64,000 bases of DNA from Paenibacillus sp. FSL H8-0332 (GCF_037963835.1 NZ_CP150145.1:496001-560000); one strand, 5' to 3'. Positions 27,401 through 35,317 are shown, numbered from the stretch's first letter. The notes: generated from the sequence alone by a model not told the origin. Made by a program: numbers and translations.

Positions 27401-27728
27401 GGGTCTGATCACCGGCTTCGAGGACGGAACCTTCCGTCCCGGAGACCGGATCACACGCGAGCAGGCCATGAACATCATCGCTAAGGCGATGAAGCTGACA
27501 GGTCTCGCAGAACAGACCGGCACAGTGGACACCGCAGGCGTGCTTGCCGCCTTCACGGATGCAAGCCGCACGGGAGCCTGGGCGAAGGATAGCCTGGCGC
27601 TCGCAGCATCCGCCGGCTTAATCACCGGCCGCGGCGGCAATAAGCTGGAGGCCAAAGCCAACGTTACCCGCGCAGAAGTGGCGGTGCTGATCCAGCGTCT
27701 GCTCCAGAAGTCGGAGCTGATTGATTAA
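21417..27728 (+). CDS. SLH-domain surface protein with six tandem repeats
   Basis: A 2103-residue exported protein. ATG 21417 has AAGGAGG five bases upstream; an upstream in-frame ATG at 21285 would precede the signal peptide and lacks a site. The signal peptide ends near SLRAYAA. Residues about 30-480 contain recurring LxNGN motifs suggesting a beta-propeller-like fold. An Ig-like segment (about 490-545) is followed by six repeats of 156-157 residues, each with an AAVIDYxAEQLxGL half and a TNVTAAMEYKxG half. After a Pro/Ser-rich linker and a further domain, three SLH motifs (FADVEKHWAKNAV, FADVPADSWYAAAV, FTDASRTGAWAKDS) bind secondary cell wall polymer. Its role is probably adhesion or surface structure; no catalytic motif is seen. 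Confidence 0.9.
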   Translation: MFKKLGKIGLAVVLVIGLLPMMSLRAYAAVPSFNEAADFVIEPPVTYSAGKNLADAQGLQDGSTAVLLNSFVYQGNSYTASNFLRVFNSAGTLITDVNLGNLMDTYYKMTYVSMLALNNGNLLIMYSKSDSGQNNLQLGTVTESTPNAYFMVLDKNGQKVTGQTRLNTFSAASLPQLTRFVSAAELSNGDIAFSWQRNDNKSTVTRVFTAAGVPVSSETLLVDANASMSYVAAGDGVYMAAYNSGPSNDNIFLQLFNNSGTSITTINIGARTNEKQLYLSTLSNGNFMFSQYSWQTGITSVSLYDNAGVSQGGFTVNGSLGVASAAVYKKGALPGFVTVSTDAASNQAINDAYNYGTEWAGTQYAYLNYYDNDGTLLYTTDQPVDSAPAVFQGYNEDSWMFDVEYSPKFAVYPAFGDKIVFITTDNTDATHFRITGKLFNREVLTPVVLQSAVADGVPGTTTSTKIDLTFDAALTGLTADDITITAGTGSAVKGSLSGSGTAWSLALTSVTGEGDVSVAVNSPSGYTVSGSPLTATVSLFKPAPEPTPAAVIDYTAEQLSGLTANGKYTVNGTAVTATAAGTLVLEQSWLGESLSIVKQGNASTTVDSAAQVLSIPSRPATPTGVTATDEMGIEANNGTLTNVTAAMEYKQGALGTWTDVTGTTVTGLAPGTYEVRVKRTASSFASEAHSVTVNAYVPTAETTPAAVIDYGAEQLGGLTANGKYTVNGTAVTATAAGTLALEQSWLGESLSIVKQGNATTTVDSAAQMLSIPSRPATPTGVTATDEMGIEANNGTLTNVTAAMEYKQGALGTWTDVTDTTVTGLAPGTYEVRVKRTASSFASEAHSVTVNAYVPMVETIPAAVIDYGAEQLSGLMANGLYTVNGTLSIYADAAGKLALDSSWLGTSLSLVKQGNASTTIDSAAQTVSIPVRPAAPAGVAATDETAINAKNGTLTNVTAAMEYKQGAAGVWMDVTGTTVTGLAPGTYYVQTKATLTAFASEAQSVNVVAYVAIPEAIPAAVIDYEAEQLSGLTANGMYTLNGTLTVTVDADGKLALDNGWLGSSLSLVKQGNASTTIDSAAQTLTIPARPAAPAGMAATDETAINAKNGTITNVTTAMEYKKGSAGAWTDVTGTSVSGLVPDTYYVRTKGTVTAFASEAQAVTVNAYVPILEATPTAVIDYEAEQLSGLTANGTYTVNGSLTVTADVDGKLALDNSWLGSSLSLVKQGNASTTIDSAAQTVTIPARPAAPAGVASTDETAIHAKDGTLTNVTTAMEYKKGTASAWTDVPGTTVTGLAPGIYDVRTKATATAFSSAAVEVTVTSFASEAEVTPAAVIDYAAERLTGLIPEGVYTVNGMAVTAATDGTLLLDSSWLGTTLIIVKTGDGVTTTDSETQVLSIPARQAAPVGVSVTDVTYNGANDGTLQNLTVQMEYQIGDTEAWTEVTDTSITGLAPGTYYVRVKATSTDFASAIAQVTVHDSDAVIPAAPEVVADDLNNTIIGLNTSMEFSVDDGPFVRYDGTNLPDLSGEHTVKVRVAASGSLPAGPATTLTFTTNVLVPAGDLAVSASDPSGAESNGYTQIKVTPAPADGHKLLYKNFGAGSIIVPNVGDLLSGYTLVGSEGLIPAADGDTLGIAEVDAEGRVVKYGSVIAVVTMTTPVTPTPEPVSPGSGNNPSPGTPSGNPSSTVTDVIVLVNGKEENAGKATTTTSGNLRTTTIAVDPVRLQAKLDAEGNGAVVTIPMMLDSNVIVGELSGQMIKNMENVAATLVLQTSKGSYTLPASEINIGALAARLGNGTKLEDITLRITIGDASAAMNQLVTAAASRGGLTLAAPALDFIVTASSGTSTVELNRFNAYVSRTVALPQGINPNRLTTGIVVDPDGTVRHVPTRIILKDGNYYAEINSLTNSTYSVVWHPLTFADVEKHWAKNAVNDMGSRLVINGVNESAFNPNADITRAEFAAIIVRGLGLKLGEETAKFADVPADSWYAAAVGTASEAGLITGFEDGTFRPGDRITREQAMNIIAKAMKLTGLAEQTGTVDTAGVLAAFTDASRTGAWAKDSLALAASAGLITGRGGNKLEAKANVTRAEVAVLIQRLLQKSELID
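23061..25850 (+). repeat. Six in-frame tandem repeats of 468-471 bp
   Basis: Equivalent points fall at 23061, 23529, 23997, 24468, 24939 and 25410. The first two copies are almost identical in DNA sequence, the next three are close, and the sixth is most divergent. That gradient points to recent unequal duplication at the N-terminal side of the array. Confidence 0.92.
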
Positions 27729-27754
27729 TGGTATAAACTAAATTGTACAAACCC

Positions 27755-27794
27755 AAAAAAAGCGGATTCAGGCATAAGCTGAATTCGCTTTTTT
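27755..27794. terminator. Intrinsic terminator after the SLH gene
   Basis: AGCGGATTCAG (27761-27771) pairs with CTGAATTCGCT (27779-27789) across seven bases, flanked by A6 and T6, so it can work on both strands. Confidence 0.85.
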
Positions 27795-27911
27795 GGCGTT
27801 TTATACACTTGCTGATTACCCGGGCGATTGGAAGCCTTGTATTTGCTATATGAGGTCTGGTATTTGCTATAATTGGCTTCAACAGAATTTTCAGGAGAGG
27901 GGCATGGAGGT

Positions 27912-28334
27912 ATGTTCATTGTTAACGTAGAAGGTGCAATCTATAAGGATGGTAAATGGCTTGTGATTACTAGAAGTACCAAAGAAGAACATGCCGGAGG
28001 GACTCTGGCTCTTGTAGGGGGAAAAGTGGACGTTGAAGGCAATACGCTCGAAATCCTCGAACGGACGGTAAAGCGCGAATGCGATGAGGAGGTTGGCATC
28101 ATGATCAAGGATGCGGTTACTTTTGTGTATAGCTCCTCCTTCGTAACTGAGGATGGGCGCCATGTCATCAATATGGTGTTCCTATGTGAATATGAGAGTG
28201 GTACAGCCACTAACCGGAGTCCTGATGAAGTCGAAGCCGTACATTGGATGACCCACGATGAAATCATGGATCATCCCCTGACCCCTCCCTGGACCAAAGA
28301 AAGTATAAGAAGAGTAGCACTGGCAAGAAAATAA
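27912..28334 (+). CDS. NUDIX hydrolase
   Basis: A 140-residue NUDIX-fold enzyme that hydrolyses a nucleoside diphosphate linked to another group. The box is LEILERTVKRECDEEVGI, with the catalytic REcDEEvG core intact and preceded by LVGGKVD. ATG 27912 was chosen from AGGAGAGGGG about ten bases upstream. It is a single-gene unit after the terminator of the SLH gene. The substrate cannot be predicted. Confidence 0.88.
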   Translation: MFIVNVEGAIYKDGKWLVITRSTKEEHAGGTLALVGGKVDVEGNTLEILERTVKRECDEEVGIMIKDAVTFVYSSSFVTEDGRHVINMVFLCEYESGTATNRSPDEVEAVHWMTHDEIMDHPLTPPWTKESIRRVALARK

Positions 28335-28390
28335 CATTTAGGCTGTGCGGCAGACCTACCCTCCATTAGAGCTTTAATCCTTCCTCACCG

Positions 28391-28819
28391 TCAGTCTTCC
28401 ATAGGTTTATTCGTCCGCAGGGAGTAGGACGAGCGTAAACCAAGCTCCTTCATGAACTTGCCTACGGTCCGTTCGCTGATAATGTAGCCTTCTTCTCTTA
28501 AGAGAAGGGTGATTCTGGGACTGCCGAATTGGCCATGGTTAGCTTCGAAAAGGTCGGTGATCCGCGTCAGCAGCAGAGCCTTGCGCTTCGCCTGGTTGCT
28601 GACCTCGGCATTTCTCCATTTGTAGAATCCGCTTCGTGAGACTTCAAGCACCTTGCACATCTTCTCTACAGGGAACTCGGAGCGGTGGTCTTCGATGAAC
28701 TGGAACCGCAGGGACTTGGACAGCGGGTGCTCAGGCAGACTCTTTTGCAGGCGGGTAAGCTCCTCTTCATTTGCTGACACCGGCTCTGTCGAATCCTGCC
28801 TTTGATCTGTGTTTTTCAT
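28391..28819 (-). CDS. IS3-family transposase N-terminal fragment (OrfB-like), no DDE domain
   Basis: A 142-residue protein resembling the N-terminal HTH_21 region of IS3/IS150 OrfB: FIEDHRSEFPVEKMCKVLEVSRSGFYKW, read as two parts, then HGQFGSPRITLLLREEGY and SERTVGKFMKELGLRS. It stops before the integrase core, so the catalytic DDE triad is absent. There are no terminal inverted repeats or OrfA partner that I can see. The reading frame is intact and starts at ATG 28819 with AGGAGG eight bases upstream. It is either a truncated remnant or a retained DNA-binding protein. Confidence 0.7.
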   Translation of the reverse strand: MKNTDQRQDSTEPVSANEEELTRLQKSLPEHPLSKSLRFQFIEDHRSEFPVEKMCKVLEVSRSGFYKWRNAEVSNQAKRKALLLTRITDLFEANHGQFGSPRITLLLREEGYIISERTVGKFMKELGLRSSYSLRTNKPMED

Positions 28820-28853
28820 GGGAAAGACCTCCTAGTTACGTTCAGTATAGGGC

Positions 28854-29795
28854 TCACACCCACCCCGTGAACTCCAAAATACTCGCCTTCGCCGATTGCG
28901 CCTCCGACTGCGCACCCTTGCGCCATTCCTTGGGAGGGATGCCCATCAGCTTGGAGAAGCAGCGGTTGAAGCTGGAGATGGAGTGGAAGCCGACCTTCTC
29001 TGAGATCTCCAGAATCGAATCCTCGGTGCTCTTAAGCTGCTTGCAGGCTTCCTCAATCCGGGTGCTGCTCAGGAAATCCAGGGGGGCGGTGCCCATGATG
29101 TCATGGAATTTGCGGCGGAAGTGGGTGGTGCTTAAGTGGCACAGCTCGGCCAGATCATCAATGGTCATCGGCGTCATATAGTTCCTGGTGATATACTCCA
29201 GCGCAGGGGAGATCACGAAATCGCTCTTCAGGCTATGCCCGGCCTCCTGGCCGCTCAAGGCTTCGTTCGTAGAATGAATGCGGAGCAGCTCTATGTACAG
29301 GGACAGCAATAAGCCGTACGCACTCTCCTGATAGTAAGGCTTCTGCTGCTGCAATTCGAGGACGATGGAGGTAGCCAGCGTATAGACCAGGGGGTGCTTT
29401 TCCCTGCTTAGGATACAATTGCTGCCCTGCACCGCCCAAAGATTCGGCTCGAAGTTGCTGTAGGCGCTCTTGAAGGAATGCTGAAACAGATCCTCCGGCG
29501 AGAAAAACAGATAGGACCACAGACTGGCCTCACCCGGCGAACTGTACGTCGTATGGGGCAGATACCGCGGCAGGAAGGTCACATCCCCGGCAGCAAAAGG
29601 CACGCTCTCGCCCTTAATCTCCATAATCCCGCTATCTGAATAGCAGATCCCGATCTCCAGATGGTTGTGGAAATGCAGGTGCTCGCTCTTGATATCGGAG
29701 ATCTTCCAGCGTTCGCCGCTGAGCAGCAGAACAGGGAAATGGATCGGCAGGCTGTAGTGTCGGTATTCGATGACGGGTTTCTTTTTTCTGGGCAT
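28854..29795 (-). CDS. AraC-family regulator of the rhamnogalacturonan genes (inferred)
   Basis: A 313-residue regulator. The N-terminal cupin-like sugar-binding region includes HFHNHLEIGICY and GDVTFLPRYLPHTT. The C-terminal AraC domain has IDDLAELCHLSTTHFRRKFH and ILEISEKVGFHSISSFNRCF. ATG 29795 has AGGAG nine bases upstream. It is divergent from the GH105-GH112 pair, which it probably activates in response to a pectin-derived saccharide. The target is inferred from position only. Confidence 0.88.
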   Translation of the reverse strand: MPRKKKPVIEYRHYSLPIHFPVLLLSGERWKISDIKSEHLHFHNHLEIGICYSDSGIMEIKGESVPFAAGDVTFLPRYLPHTTYSSPGEASLWSYLFFSPEDLFQHSFKSAYSNFEPNLWAVQGSNCILSREKHPLVYTLATSIVLELQQQKPYYQESAYGLLLSLYIELLRIHSTNEALSGQEAGHSLKSDFVISPALEYITRNYMTPMTIDDLAELCHLSTTHFRRKFHDIMGTAPLDFLSSTRIEEACKQLKSTEDSILEISEKVGFHSISSFNRCFSKLMGIPPKEWRKGAQSEAQSAKASILEFTGWV

Positions 29796-29914
29796 CTTCA
29801 GCAGCTCCTGTTCTTCTTGCGTTAGAATAGGAATGAAGAATAAAGGGTCGAAATTGCGCAGTTTTGATGTGAATGTGCTTAGATGTAGAACATTTTACTG
29901 CTTACAATAGATTC

Positions 29915-29929
29915 TGTAAAGCGCTTGCA
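29915..29929 (+). promoter_or_regulatory. cre-like or LacI-type operator before GH105
   Basis: TGTAAAGCGCTTGCA has the palindromic core AAGCGCTT of LacI/GalR-family sites and resembles a CcpA cre element with a slightly shifted centre. It lies 62 bases before the GH105 start, so carbon catabolite control of the pair is likely. Confidence 0.55.
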
Positions 29930-29990
29930 CGCGGATGGACGGATGGTAGCTGCCTTCAAGAGACACAGGGAACAGGAGAGGGGAATACAC

Positions 29991-31010
29991 ATGCTTCAAG
30001 TTAAATATAACCGGGATGAAATCTTAAGTGTAATCGATAAGGTTGCAAGGAAGACACTGGCGATGGATTTAACGTGGGAGTGGCCTTGCGGCGTTGCCTA
30101 TTACGGGGTGTCCAGAGCCTACCAGACCACGGGGAACCAGGAGTACCTGAACCAGCTGGTGAAGTGGGTGGATGAATATATCGAACTGGGGCTGCCCGAC
30201 TGGACGGTCAACACCTGTGCAATGGGCCATATGTTGATCACCTTGTACGAAGAGACCGGAGACCAGAAGTACTGGGATATTGTGATGAGTAAAATCGGCT
30301 ATATCCGGGGGAGCGCGCTGCGGTTCGGGGATCAGGTATTGCAGCATACGGTCTCGGTGTCCAATGACTTCCCGGAGCAGGCCTGGGCGGATACGCTGTT
30401 CATGGCGGCGTTCTTCCTGCTGCGTGTGGGCAGCAAGCTGGAGGATCAGGAGCTGATCCAGGACGCGCTTAACCAGTATTACTGGCATATCAAGTACTTA
30501 CAGGACCCGGGCACCGGCCTCTGGTTCCACGGCTATAACCATGTGAAGCAGGACCATATGTCCGGGCTGTACTGGGGCCGGGCGAACGCCTGGGGAGCCT
30601 ATACAATGTCGCAGGTGAAGCCGCTGCTTAAGGAGTGGTACCTGTACCCGCAGTGTATGGATGTGGAGTGCTCGCTCCGGGATCAGCTGGCGGCGTTGAA
30701 GCTGGTGCAGACGGAGAACGGCCAGTGGCGTACGCTGCTGGATGATGAGGAGTCCTATGAAGAGGTATCGGCATCCTGCGGGATCGCGGCGGCCATGGTG
30801 AATAACGGCAATCCGCTACATACCAAATATGTGCAAAAGGCTCTGAAGGGCATTCTGGAGAACATCACTGAAGACGGACGCGTATTGAACGTATCGGGCG
30901 GCACCGCCGTCATGAAGGACCGTGAAGGGTACCGCCATATTCCCAAAGACTGGACTCAGGGCTGGGGCCAGGGCCTCGCGCTTGCGTTCCTGTCAGATTT
31001 GCTCAAATAG
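29991..31010 (+). CDS. GH105 unsaturated rhamnogalacturonyl hydrolase
   Basis: A 339-residue (alpha/alpha)6-barrel enzyme of the YteR/YesR family. It removes the unsaturated galacturonyl residue from products of rhamnogalacturonan lyases. Family motifs are FPEQAWADTLFMA (with the catalytic Asp), GLYWGRANAWGAYT and KDWTQGWGQGLALAF. ATG 29991 has AGGAGAGGGG upstream. There is no signal peptide, so it acts in the cytoplasm on imported oligosaccharides. The next gene, GH112, is 11 bases downstream and would act on the same kind of substrate. Confidence 0.92.
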   Translation: MLQVKYNRDEILSVIDKVARKTLAMDLTWEWPCGVAYYGVSRAYQTTGNQEYLNQLVKWVDEYIELGLPDWTVNTCAMGHMLITLYEETGDQKYWDIVMSKIGYIRGSALRFGDQVLQHTVSVSNDFPEQAWADTLFMAAFFLLRVGSKLEDQELIQDALNQYYWHIKYLQDPGTGLWFHGYNHVKQDHMSGLYWGRANAWGAYTMSQVKPLLKEWYLYPQCMDVECSLRDQLAALKLVQTENGQWRTLLDDEESYEEVSASCGIAAAMVNNGNPLHTKYVQKALKGILENITEDGRVLNVSGGTAVMKDREGYRHIPKDWTQGWGQGLALAFLSDLLK

Positions 31011-31021
31011 GAGGAATTCCG

Positions 31022-33193
31022 TTGCCGACACCATCTACAGGCTCCACAGGAGCTTTTACCCTGCCGGGGGAAGCCGGTTATGAAGCACTGACGCTGAAGC
31101 TTGCCGAACGCTGGGGGGCCGATGTCATTCGTGACAGTGACGGCACACAGTTGTCGGAAGAGATTATCAATGCCGGTTACGGCATCTATTCGACCCTGTG
31201 CATTATCCGCGACCATAACGGCTGGGCGGTGAGGAACCCGGACAAGCTGCAGCAGACCTTCCTGATTACAAGTCCGAAGGTGGCTGTGCAGGATTACATA
31301 TCCATCTACCTGCTGGAGGATTTCTTCGCAGAGCAATTCAGGGTGAATGATTCCCGTGAAGCGTTCAAGTACTGGCAGGTGTACGACCGGACGACCGGGG
31401 CGGAGGTGCCGAAGGAGCAGTGGAATTATGACCGGGAATCCGGCAATGTGGTGCTGACCGGCATTACGCCTTGGCATAAATATACCGTCAGCTTCATGGC
31501 CTACCGGATCTGGGAAGAGATCTCCATGTACAACCACACGACGAATCACTGGGACAAAGAGCATCTGATGCAAATAGATCCGATGTATCCCGAGACCCGG
31601 CAGTACCTGCTGGACTGGATGGAGGACTGGTGCGGGGAGCATCAGGCGACGACAGTGGTCCGCTTCACCTCCCTGTTCTACAATTTCGCCTGGATCTGGG
31701 GCAGCAGCGGGCAGAACCGCCATCTGTTCTCGGACTGGGGGGCCTACGACTTCACGGTAAGTGCCCGGGGGCTGGATCTGTTCGCGGAGCACTACGGCTA
31801 TTCGCTGAGCGCAGAGGATTTTGTGAACGGCGGCAAATACCGTGTCAGTCATATTCCGGCAGAGCAGCGTAAGCTCGACTATATGGCTTTTATCAATGAT
31901 TTCGTCATCGGGTTCGGCAAGCAGTTAATTGACATTGTCCATAAGCACGGCAAGCTGGCATATGTCTTCTACGATGACAGCTGGGTGGGCGCAGAGCCAT
32001 ACAATGACCGCTTCGGGGAGTTCGGCTTCGACGGGATGATTAAATGCGTGTTCTCGGGCTATGAAGCCAGACTCTGCTCAGGGGTGAAGGTGGAGACGCA
32101 TGAGATCCGGCTGCATCCGTATCTGTTCCCGGTTGGCCTGGGCGGCGCACCTACCTTCATGGAAGGGGGCAATCCCACGCTCGATGCGAAGCAATACTGG
32201 ATTAACATCCGGCGTGCCCTCCTGCGTGAGCCGGTCGACCGGATTGGCCTGGGCGGCTATCTGCATCTGGTCGAGCCTTACCCGGATTTCTGTGCGTACA
32301 TTGAGAAGATTGCGGATGAATTCAGGGAGATCAAGGAGCTGCACCGGCAGGGGCAGCCTTATCACATCAAGACTAAGGTAGCTGTTCTGCACTCGTGGGG
32401 CAAGCTGCGGTCATGGACCCTGTCGGGCCACTTCCATGAGACGTATATGCATGACCTGATTCATATTAATGAGGCCTTGTCCGGCTTGCCGGTGGAGGTG
32501 CGCTTCATCGACTTCGGGGATATCCGCCAAGGGGTATTGCAGGATGTGGATGTGGTGATCAATGCAGGCAGCGCCGGTTCAGCATGGAGCGGCGGGGACC
32601 ACTGGAAGGACAGCCAGGCAGTGGATGCCTTGACGGAATGGGTATATAAGGGCGGTGCGCTTATCGGAGTGAATCAGCCTTCCGCCGTGGACGGCTATGA
32701 TCACTACTTCCGGCTGGCGCATGTTCTCGGGGTGGATGAGGACACCGGCGCGCGGGTAGCGCATGGTAAGTGGGCTTATGAGGCTCAGCCGGTGCAGGGT
32801 CTGGTGCCGGATGGCGTCAGCATCCGGCCGAAGGACAATGTCTATCTGACCGACGGGGCTGCTGCCGTGATTCGTGAGGCAGAGGGCAAGCTGGCCTTGA
32901 CGGTGAATTGCTTCGGGAAAGGGAAGGGCATTTACCTGCCGTCCTTTGCCTTCAGCTGGGAGAATACCCGCCTGCTGCTGAATCTGATCCGCTATGCCGG
33001 CAATGAGCTGGAGGAGACCCGCTACCTCCCGGATAATCTTTATACTGAGTGTGCGTATTATCCGCAGAGTAAGCGCCTGGTTGTGATTAACAATAGCGAC
33101 CAGCCTCAGAAGACCACCATCGAGACGGACTACGGTCCGCAGGTTGTGGAGCTGGAAGCTTTTGATACGGTGATTCGGGAAACGAATGACTAA
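31022..33193 (+). CDS. GH112 phosphorylase, probably galactosyl-rhamnose phosphorylase
   Basis: A 723-residue enzyme of the lacto-N-biose/galacto-N-biose phosphorylase family. The TTG start has AGGAGG eight bases upstream, and the N-terminus TLPGEAGYEALTLKLAERWG with IRDSDGTQLS aligns with family members. The segment VFYDDSWVGAEPY probably contains the general acid Asp. GH112 includes enzymes for galactosyl-beta-1,3-HexNAc and, in Clostridium phytofermentans, for galactosyl-beta-1,4-rhamnose. Coupling with GH105 and a pectin-type AraC regulator favours galactosyl-rhamnose from rhamnogalacturonan I side chains, but the acceptor is inferred. The product would be galactose 1-phosphate. Confidence 0.88.
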   Translation: MPTPSTGSTGAFTLPGEAGYEALTLKLAERWGADVIRDSDGTQLSEEIINAGYGIYSTLCIIRDHNGWAVRNPDKLQQTFLITSPKVAVQDYISIYLLEDFFAEQFRVNDSREAFKYWQVYDRTTGAEVPKEQWNYDRESGNVVLTGITPWHKYTVSFMAYRIWEEISMYNHTTNHWDKEHLMQIDPMYPETRQYLLDWMEDWCGEHQATTVVRFTSLFYNFAWIWGSSGQNRHLFSDWGAYDFTVSARGLDLFAEHYGYSLSAEDFVNGGKYRVSHIPAEQRKLDYMAFINDFVIGFGKQLIDIVHKHGKLAYVFYDDSWVGAEPYNDRFGEFGFDGMIKCVFSGYEARLCSGVKVETHEIRLHPYLFPVGLGGAPTFMEGGNPTLDAKQYWINIRRALLREPVDRIGLGGYLHLVEPYPDFCAYIEKIADEFREIKELHRQGQPYHIKTKVAVLHSWGKLRSWTLSGHFHETYMHDLIHINEALSGLPVEVRFIDFGDIRQGVLQDVDVVINAGSAGSAWSGGDHWKDSQAVDALTEWVYKGGALIGVNQPSAVDGYDHYFRLAHVLGVDEDTGARVAHGKWAYEAQPVQGLVPDGVSIRPKDNVYLTDGAAAVIREAEGKLALTVNCFGKGKGIYLPSFAFSWENTRLLLNLIRYAGNELEETRYLPDNLYTECAYYPQSKRLVVINNSDQPQKTTIETDYGPQVVELEAFDTVIRETND

Positions 33194-33240
33194 GATCCGT
33201 TGAACCTTTAGAGTTACTCATGTATAATAATGGTAACCAA

Positions 33241-33286
33241 TCCCGCCGCGCCTCTTCATAATGCGTACCAAGGCGGGACTTTTTTT
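33241..33286 (+). terminator. Intrinsic terminator after GH112
   Basis: TCCCGCC (33241-33247) pairs with GGCGGGA (33272-33278) across a 24-base loop and is followed by C and seven T. Confidence 0.65.
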
Positions 33287-33346
33287 GCAACCGTAGCCGC
33301 TACGACTTATATGAAAATGCATGCTGTACTTCCCGGAGGAATGCCT

Positions 33347-34107
33347 ATGCCAGGGTCCGCCCGATTCAGACAATCCATCGCCTTCATCGAGGAACATCTG
33401 CATGAGGAGATTCCGCTTGAACAAGCTGCGCAGGCCGGATACACTTCGCTGATGCAGCTGTACCGTGACTTCTATACCTACACCGGACACTCGGTCAAAG
33501 AGTACATCCGCAAGCGCAAGCTCTCGGTGGCGCTCGGGATGATCAGGAGCTCACAGCGTCCGCTTGCCGAGATTGCATACGCCTGCGGCTACAGCTCCCA
33601 GCAAGCCTTATGCAAGTATGTGAAATTAGCCACAAGCCTGACCCCGCTAGCCTATCAAAAAAATACTGCCTGTTATTTCTTCCCCAGATTCGACAGTGAA
33701 GCCGTCCGGCAGGTAACCGTCAGTACAGAGATCCTTCCTGCGACCATACATATGAAATACTATTCAACCAAGCACGGCGGCATTGAACAGCAAGCACGTT
33801 CTGCGTCATCCAGCACGGCTGCCACTATACCTGCGGAGCACGGCTGGAACGGGGGCAAGCGATTGCGCTGGCCGGGGATAGCGGCCTTCAGATTCTGCAG
33901 GCTCCCGCCGGCAGGTATGCGGTGCTTGAGAGCAGCAGCTTTAGTGACCGGGGAATGTTTATCGCGCTTTTGGAGAGCTGGGTACAGGAGAGCGGATGGA
34001 GCAGGGAGGGGGCGCTTGCTTTTACAACCTATGAGACAGTAGCCCCGGGCCGCCCGGATGCCATAACCATGAGCGTGTGGATGAAGCTGAAAGATGTTAA
34101 GAAGTGA
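33347..34107 (+). pseudogene. AraC-GyrI-like regulator interrupted by a frameshift
   Basis: The first frame from ATG 33347 (GGAGG seven bases upstream) gives an intact AraC domain (QAAQAGYTSLMQLYRDFYTY, LAEIAYACGYSSQQALCKYV) and the start of a GyrI-like effector domain (ILPATIHMKYYSTKHGGIEQQ). Near 33800-33812 similarity moves to another frame, which continues VIQHGCHYTCGARLERGQAI, then RYAVLESSSFSDRGMF to a stop at 34107. One indel restores a normal AraC-GyrI regulator like the one at 58352. It may be a pseudogene or a sequencing error. Confidence 0.75.
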
Positions 34108-34165
34108 TAATATTTACGAACCGCAAGCTACTATACTTGAGCTTAACCAGGAGAGGAGCTGACCT

Positions 34166-35317
34166 ATGAATCTGAGTAAGCAAGCAGTTGAAGGCTATAG
34201 TCCCCGTGTGAAGCCGGCAATCCTGAGAATGGTGGAGGAGCTGAAGCAGATGGAGATGTCGAGTGAGGTTCATGTAGAGCAGGTTACGGAGCTGTGCAGC
34301 ATTGTGGACAGGCCGGAAATGAAGGTCGTGGGGATTGCGCTGCCGATATCGTATGAGAGCCGGGGCTATGGGGGGTATTATGATTCCGGGCAGGCGGGCG
34401 GTACGATTAATGATTACTTTTATACGAAAAAGCTGGCGGCAGAAGGAGAGATTGCACTGCTCTCCAGTCTGATAGAGCACCAAATTAAGGGCCGGGAGAT
34501 CGTCACAGTACGCACCGAGGTTCAGGGGGATGGCAACTACAAAGTGATTGTGGGCATGGAGGTGAGCAGCTTCGAGGGGCTGCCTGCGCATTTGCCGGAG
34601 TATACGGAGACGCTGACCGTACCCGCTTGCCGGTATGCCAAGGTTCTGATCAATGAATCGAAAAGTGCCGGGCGGACCGGCTACGAGGAACGGATGCACG
34701 CCGATGAATATTTCGTGGGTGAATTCCGCAAGGATACGGGTTATGTCTATAATCCCGCTGGCCTTAGCTTCAATACATATGACCAGTCCGGTGATATTCT
34801 TACCAAATACGAGCCGGTGATCCTGCCGGGGAATACGGCCGAACAGTTCAGCTCCCTGCGCTTCAAGCCGGTGACGCTGCCGGAGATGAAGATTGCCTGC
34901 AGCATGACGCTGCCGGAGGATGAGGAGTTTGTGATTACCAAATATTTTGGCGTGCAGGATCAGGTGTTCGCCACCGGGGCAGCGCGGTATTACCTGCATG
35001 ACTATTACGGCTTCCCGGTGAACAGCGGGGAGGAAGGGAAGGTGAATTCCTGCTTCGGCACAAGAGTCAGCAGCTTCGATGGCCTTCCTGATAGTGTGGA
35101 GAAGGTAACTGTACCCGGGGGCATCTATCTGCATATTACCCAGCTTGAGGTGAACGGCGATAATCCGGGCATCCCGTACGATGCCGCGTTCAATCATCTG
35201 GAGGAGCTGTACCTGAGCGCCCACCCTGAGTATACGCGCGACTGGAGCAGGCATGTGATTGCCCGGTTCCGCCAGGCGAACTGTGCCTCTGTCTTTGTCC
35301 CGCTTGCTGCTGAATAA
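34166..35317 (+). CDS. Double GyrI-like (effector-binding) domain protein
   Basis: A 383-residue cytoplasmic protein with no DNA-binding domain. Two segments look like tandem copies of the GyrI/AraC effector-binding fold: MKVVGIALPI with VSSFEGLPAHLPEYTETLTV, and MKIACSMTLP with VSSFDGLPDSVEKVTVPGG. Such domains bind small amphipathic or cationic compounds. ATG 34166 has AGGAGAGGAG upstream. It lies just after the frameshifted AraC-GyrI gene, so the two may have formed a regulator-effector pair. Family assignment rests on short motifs. Confidence 0.6.
   Translation: MNLSKQAVEGYSPRVKPAILRMVEELKQMEMSSEVHVEQVTELCSIVDRPEMKVVGIALPISYESRGYGGYYDSGQAGGTINDYFYTKKLAAEGEIALLSSLIEHQIKGREIVTVRTEVQGDGNYKVIVGMEVSSFEGLPAHLPEYTETLTVPACRYAKVLINESKSAGRTGYEERMHADEYFVGEFRKDTGYVYNPAGLSFNTYDQSGDILTKYEPVILPGNTAEQFSSLRFKPVTLPEMKIACSMTLPEDEEFVITKYFGVQDQVFATGAARYYLHDYYGFPVNSGEEGKVNSCFGTRVSSFDGLPDSVEKVTVPGGIYLHITQLEVNGDNPGIPYDAAFNHLEELYLSAHPEYTRDWSRHVIARFRQANCASVFVPLAAE

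Noticed and set aside
28391..28819. A complete insertion sequence
   Set aside because: No catalytic domain, no OrfA, and no terminal inverted repeats or target duplication seen.
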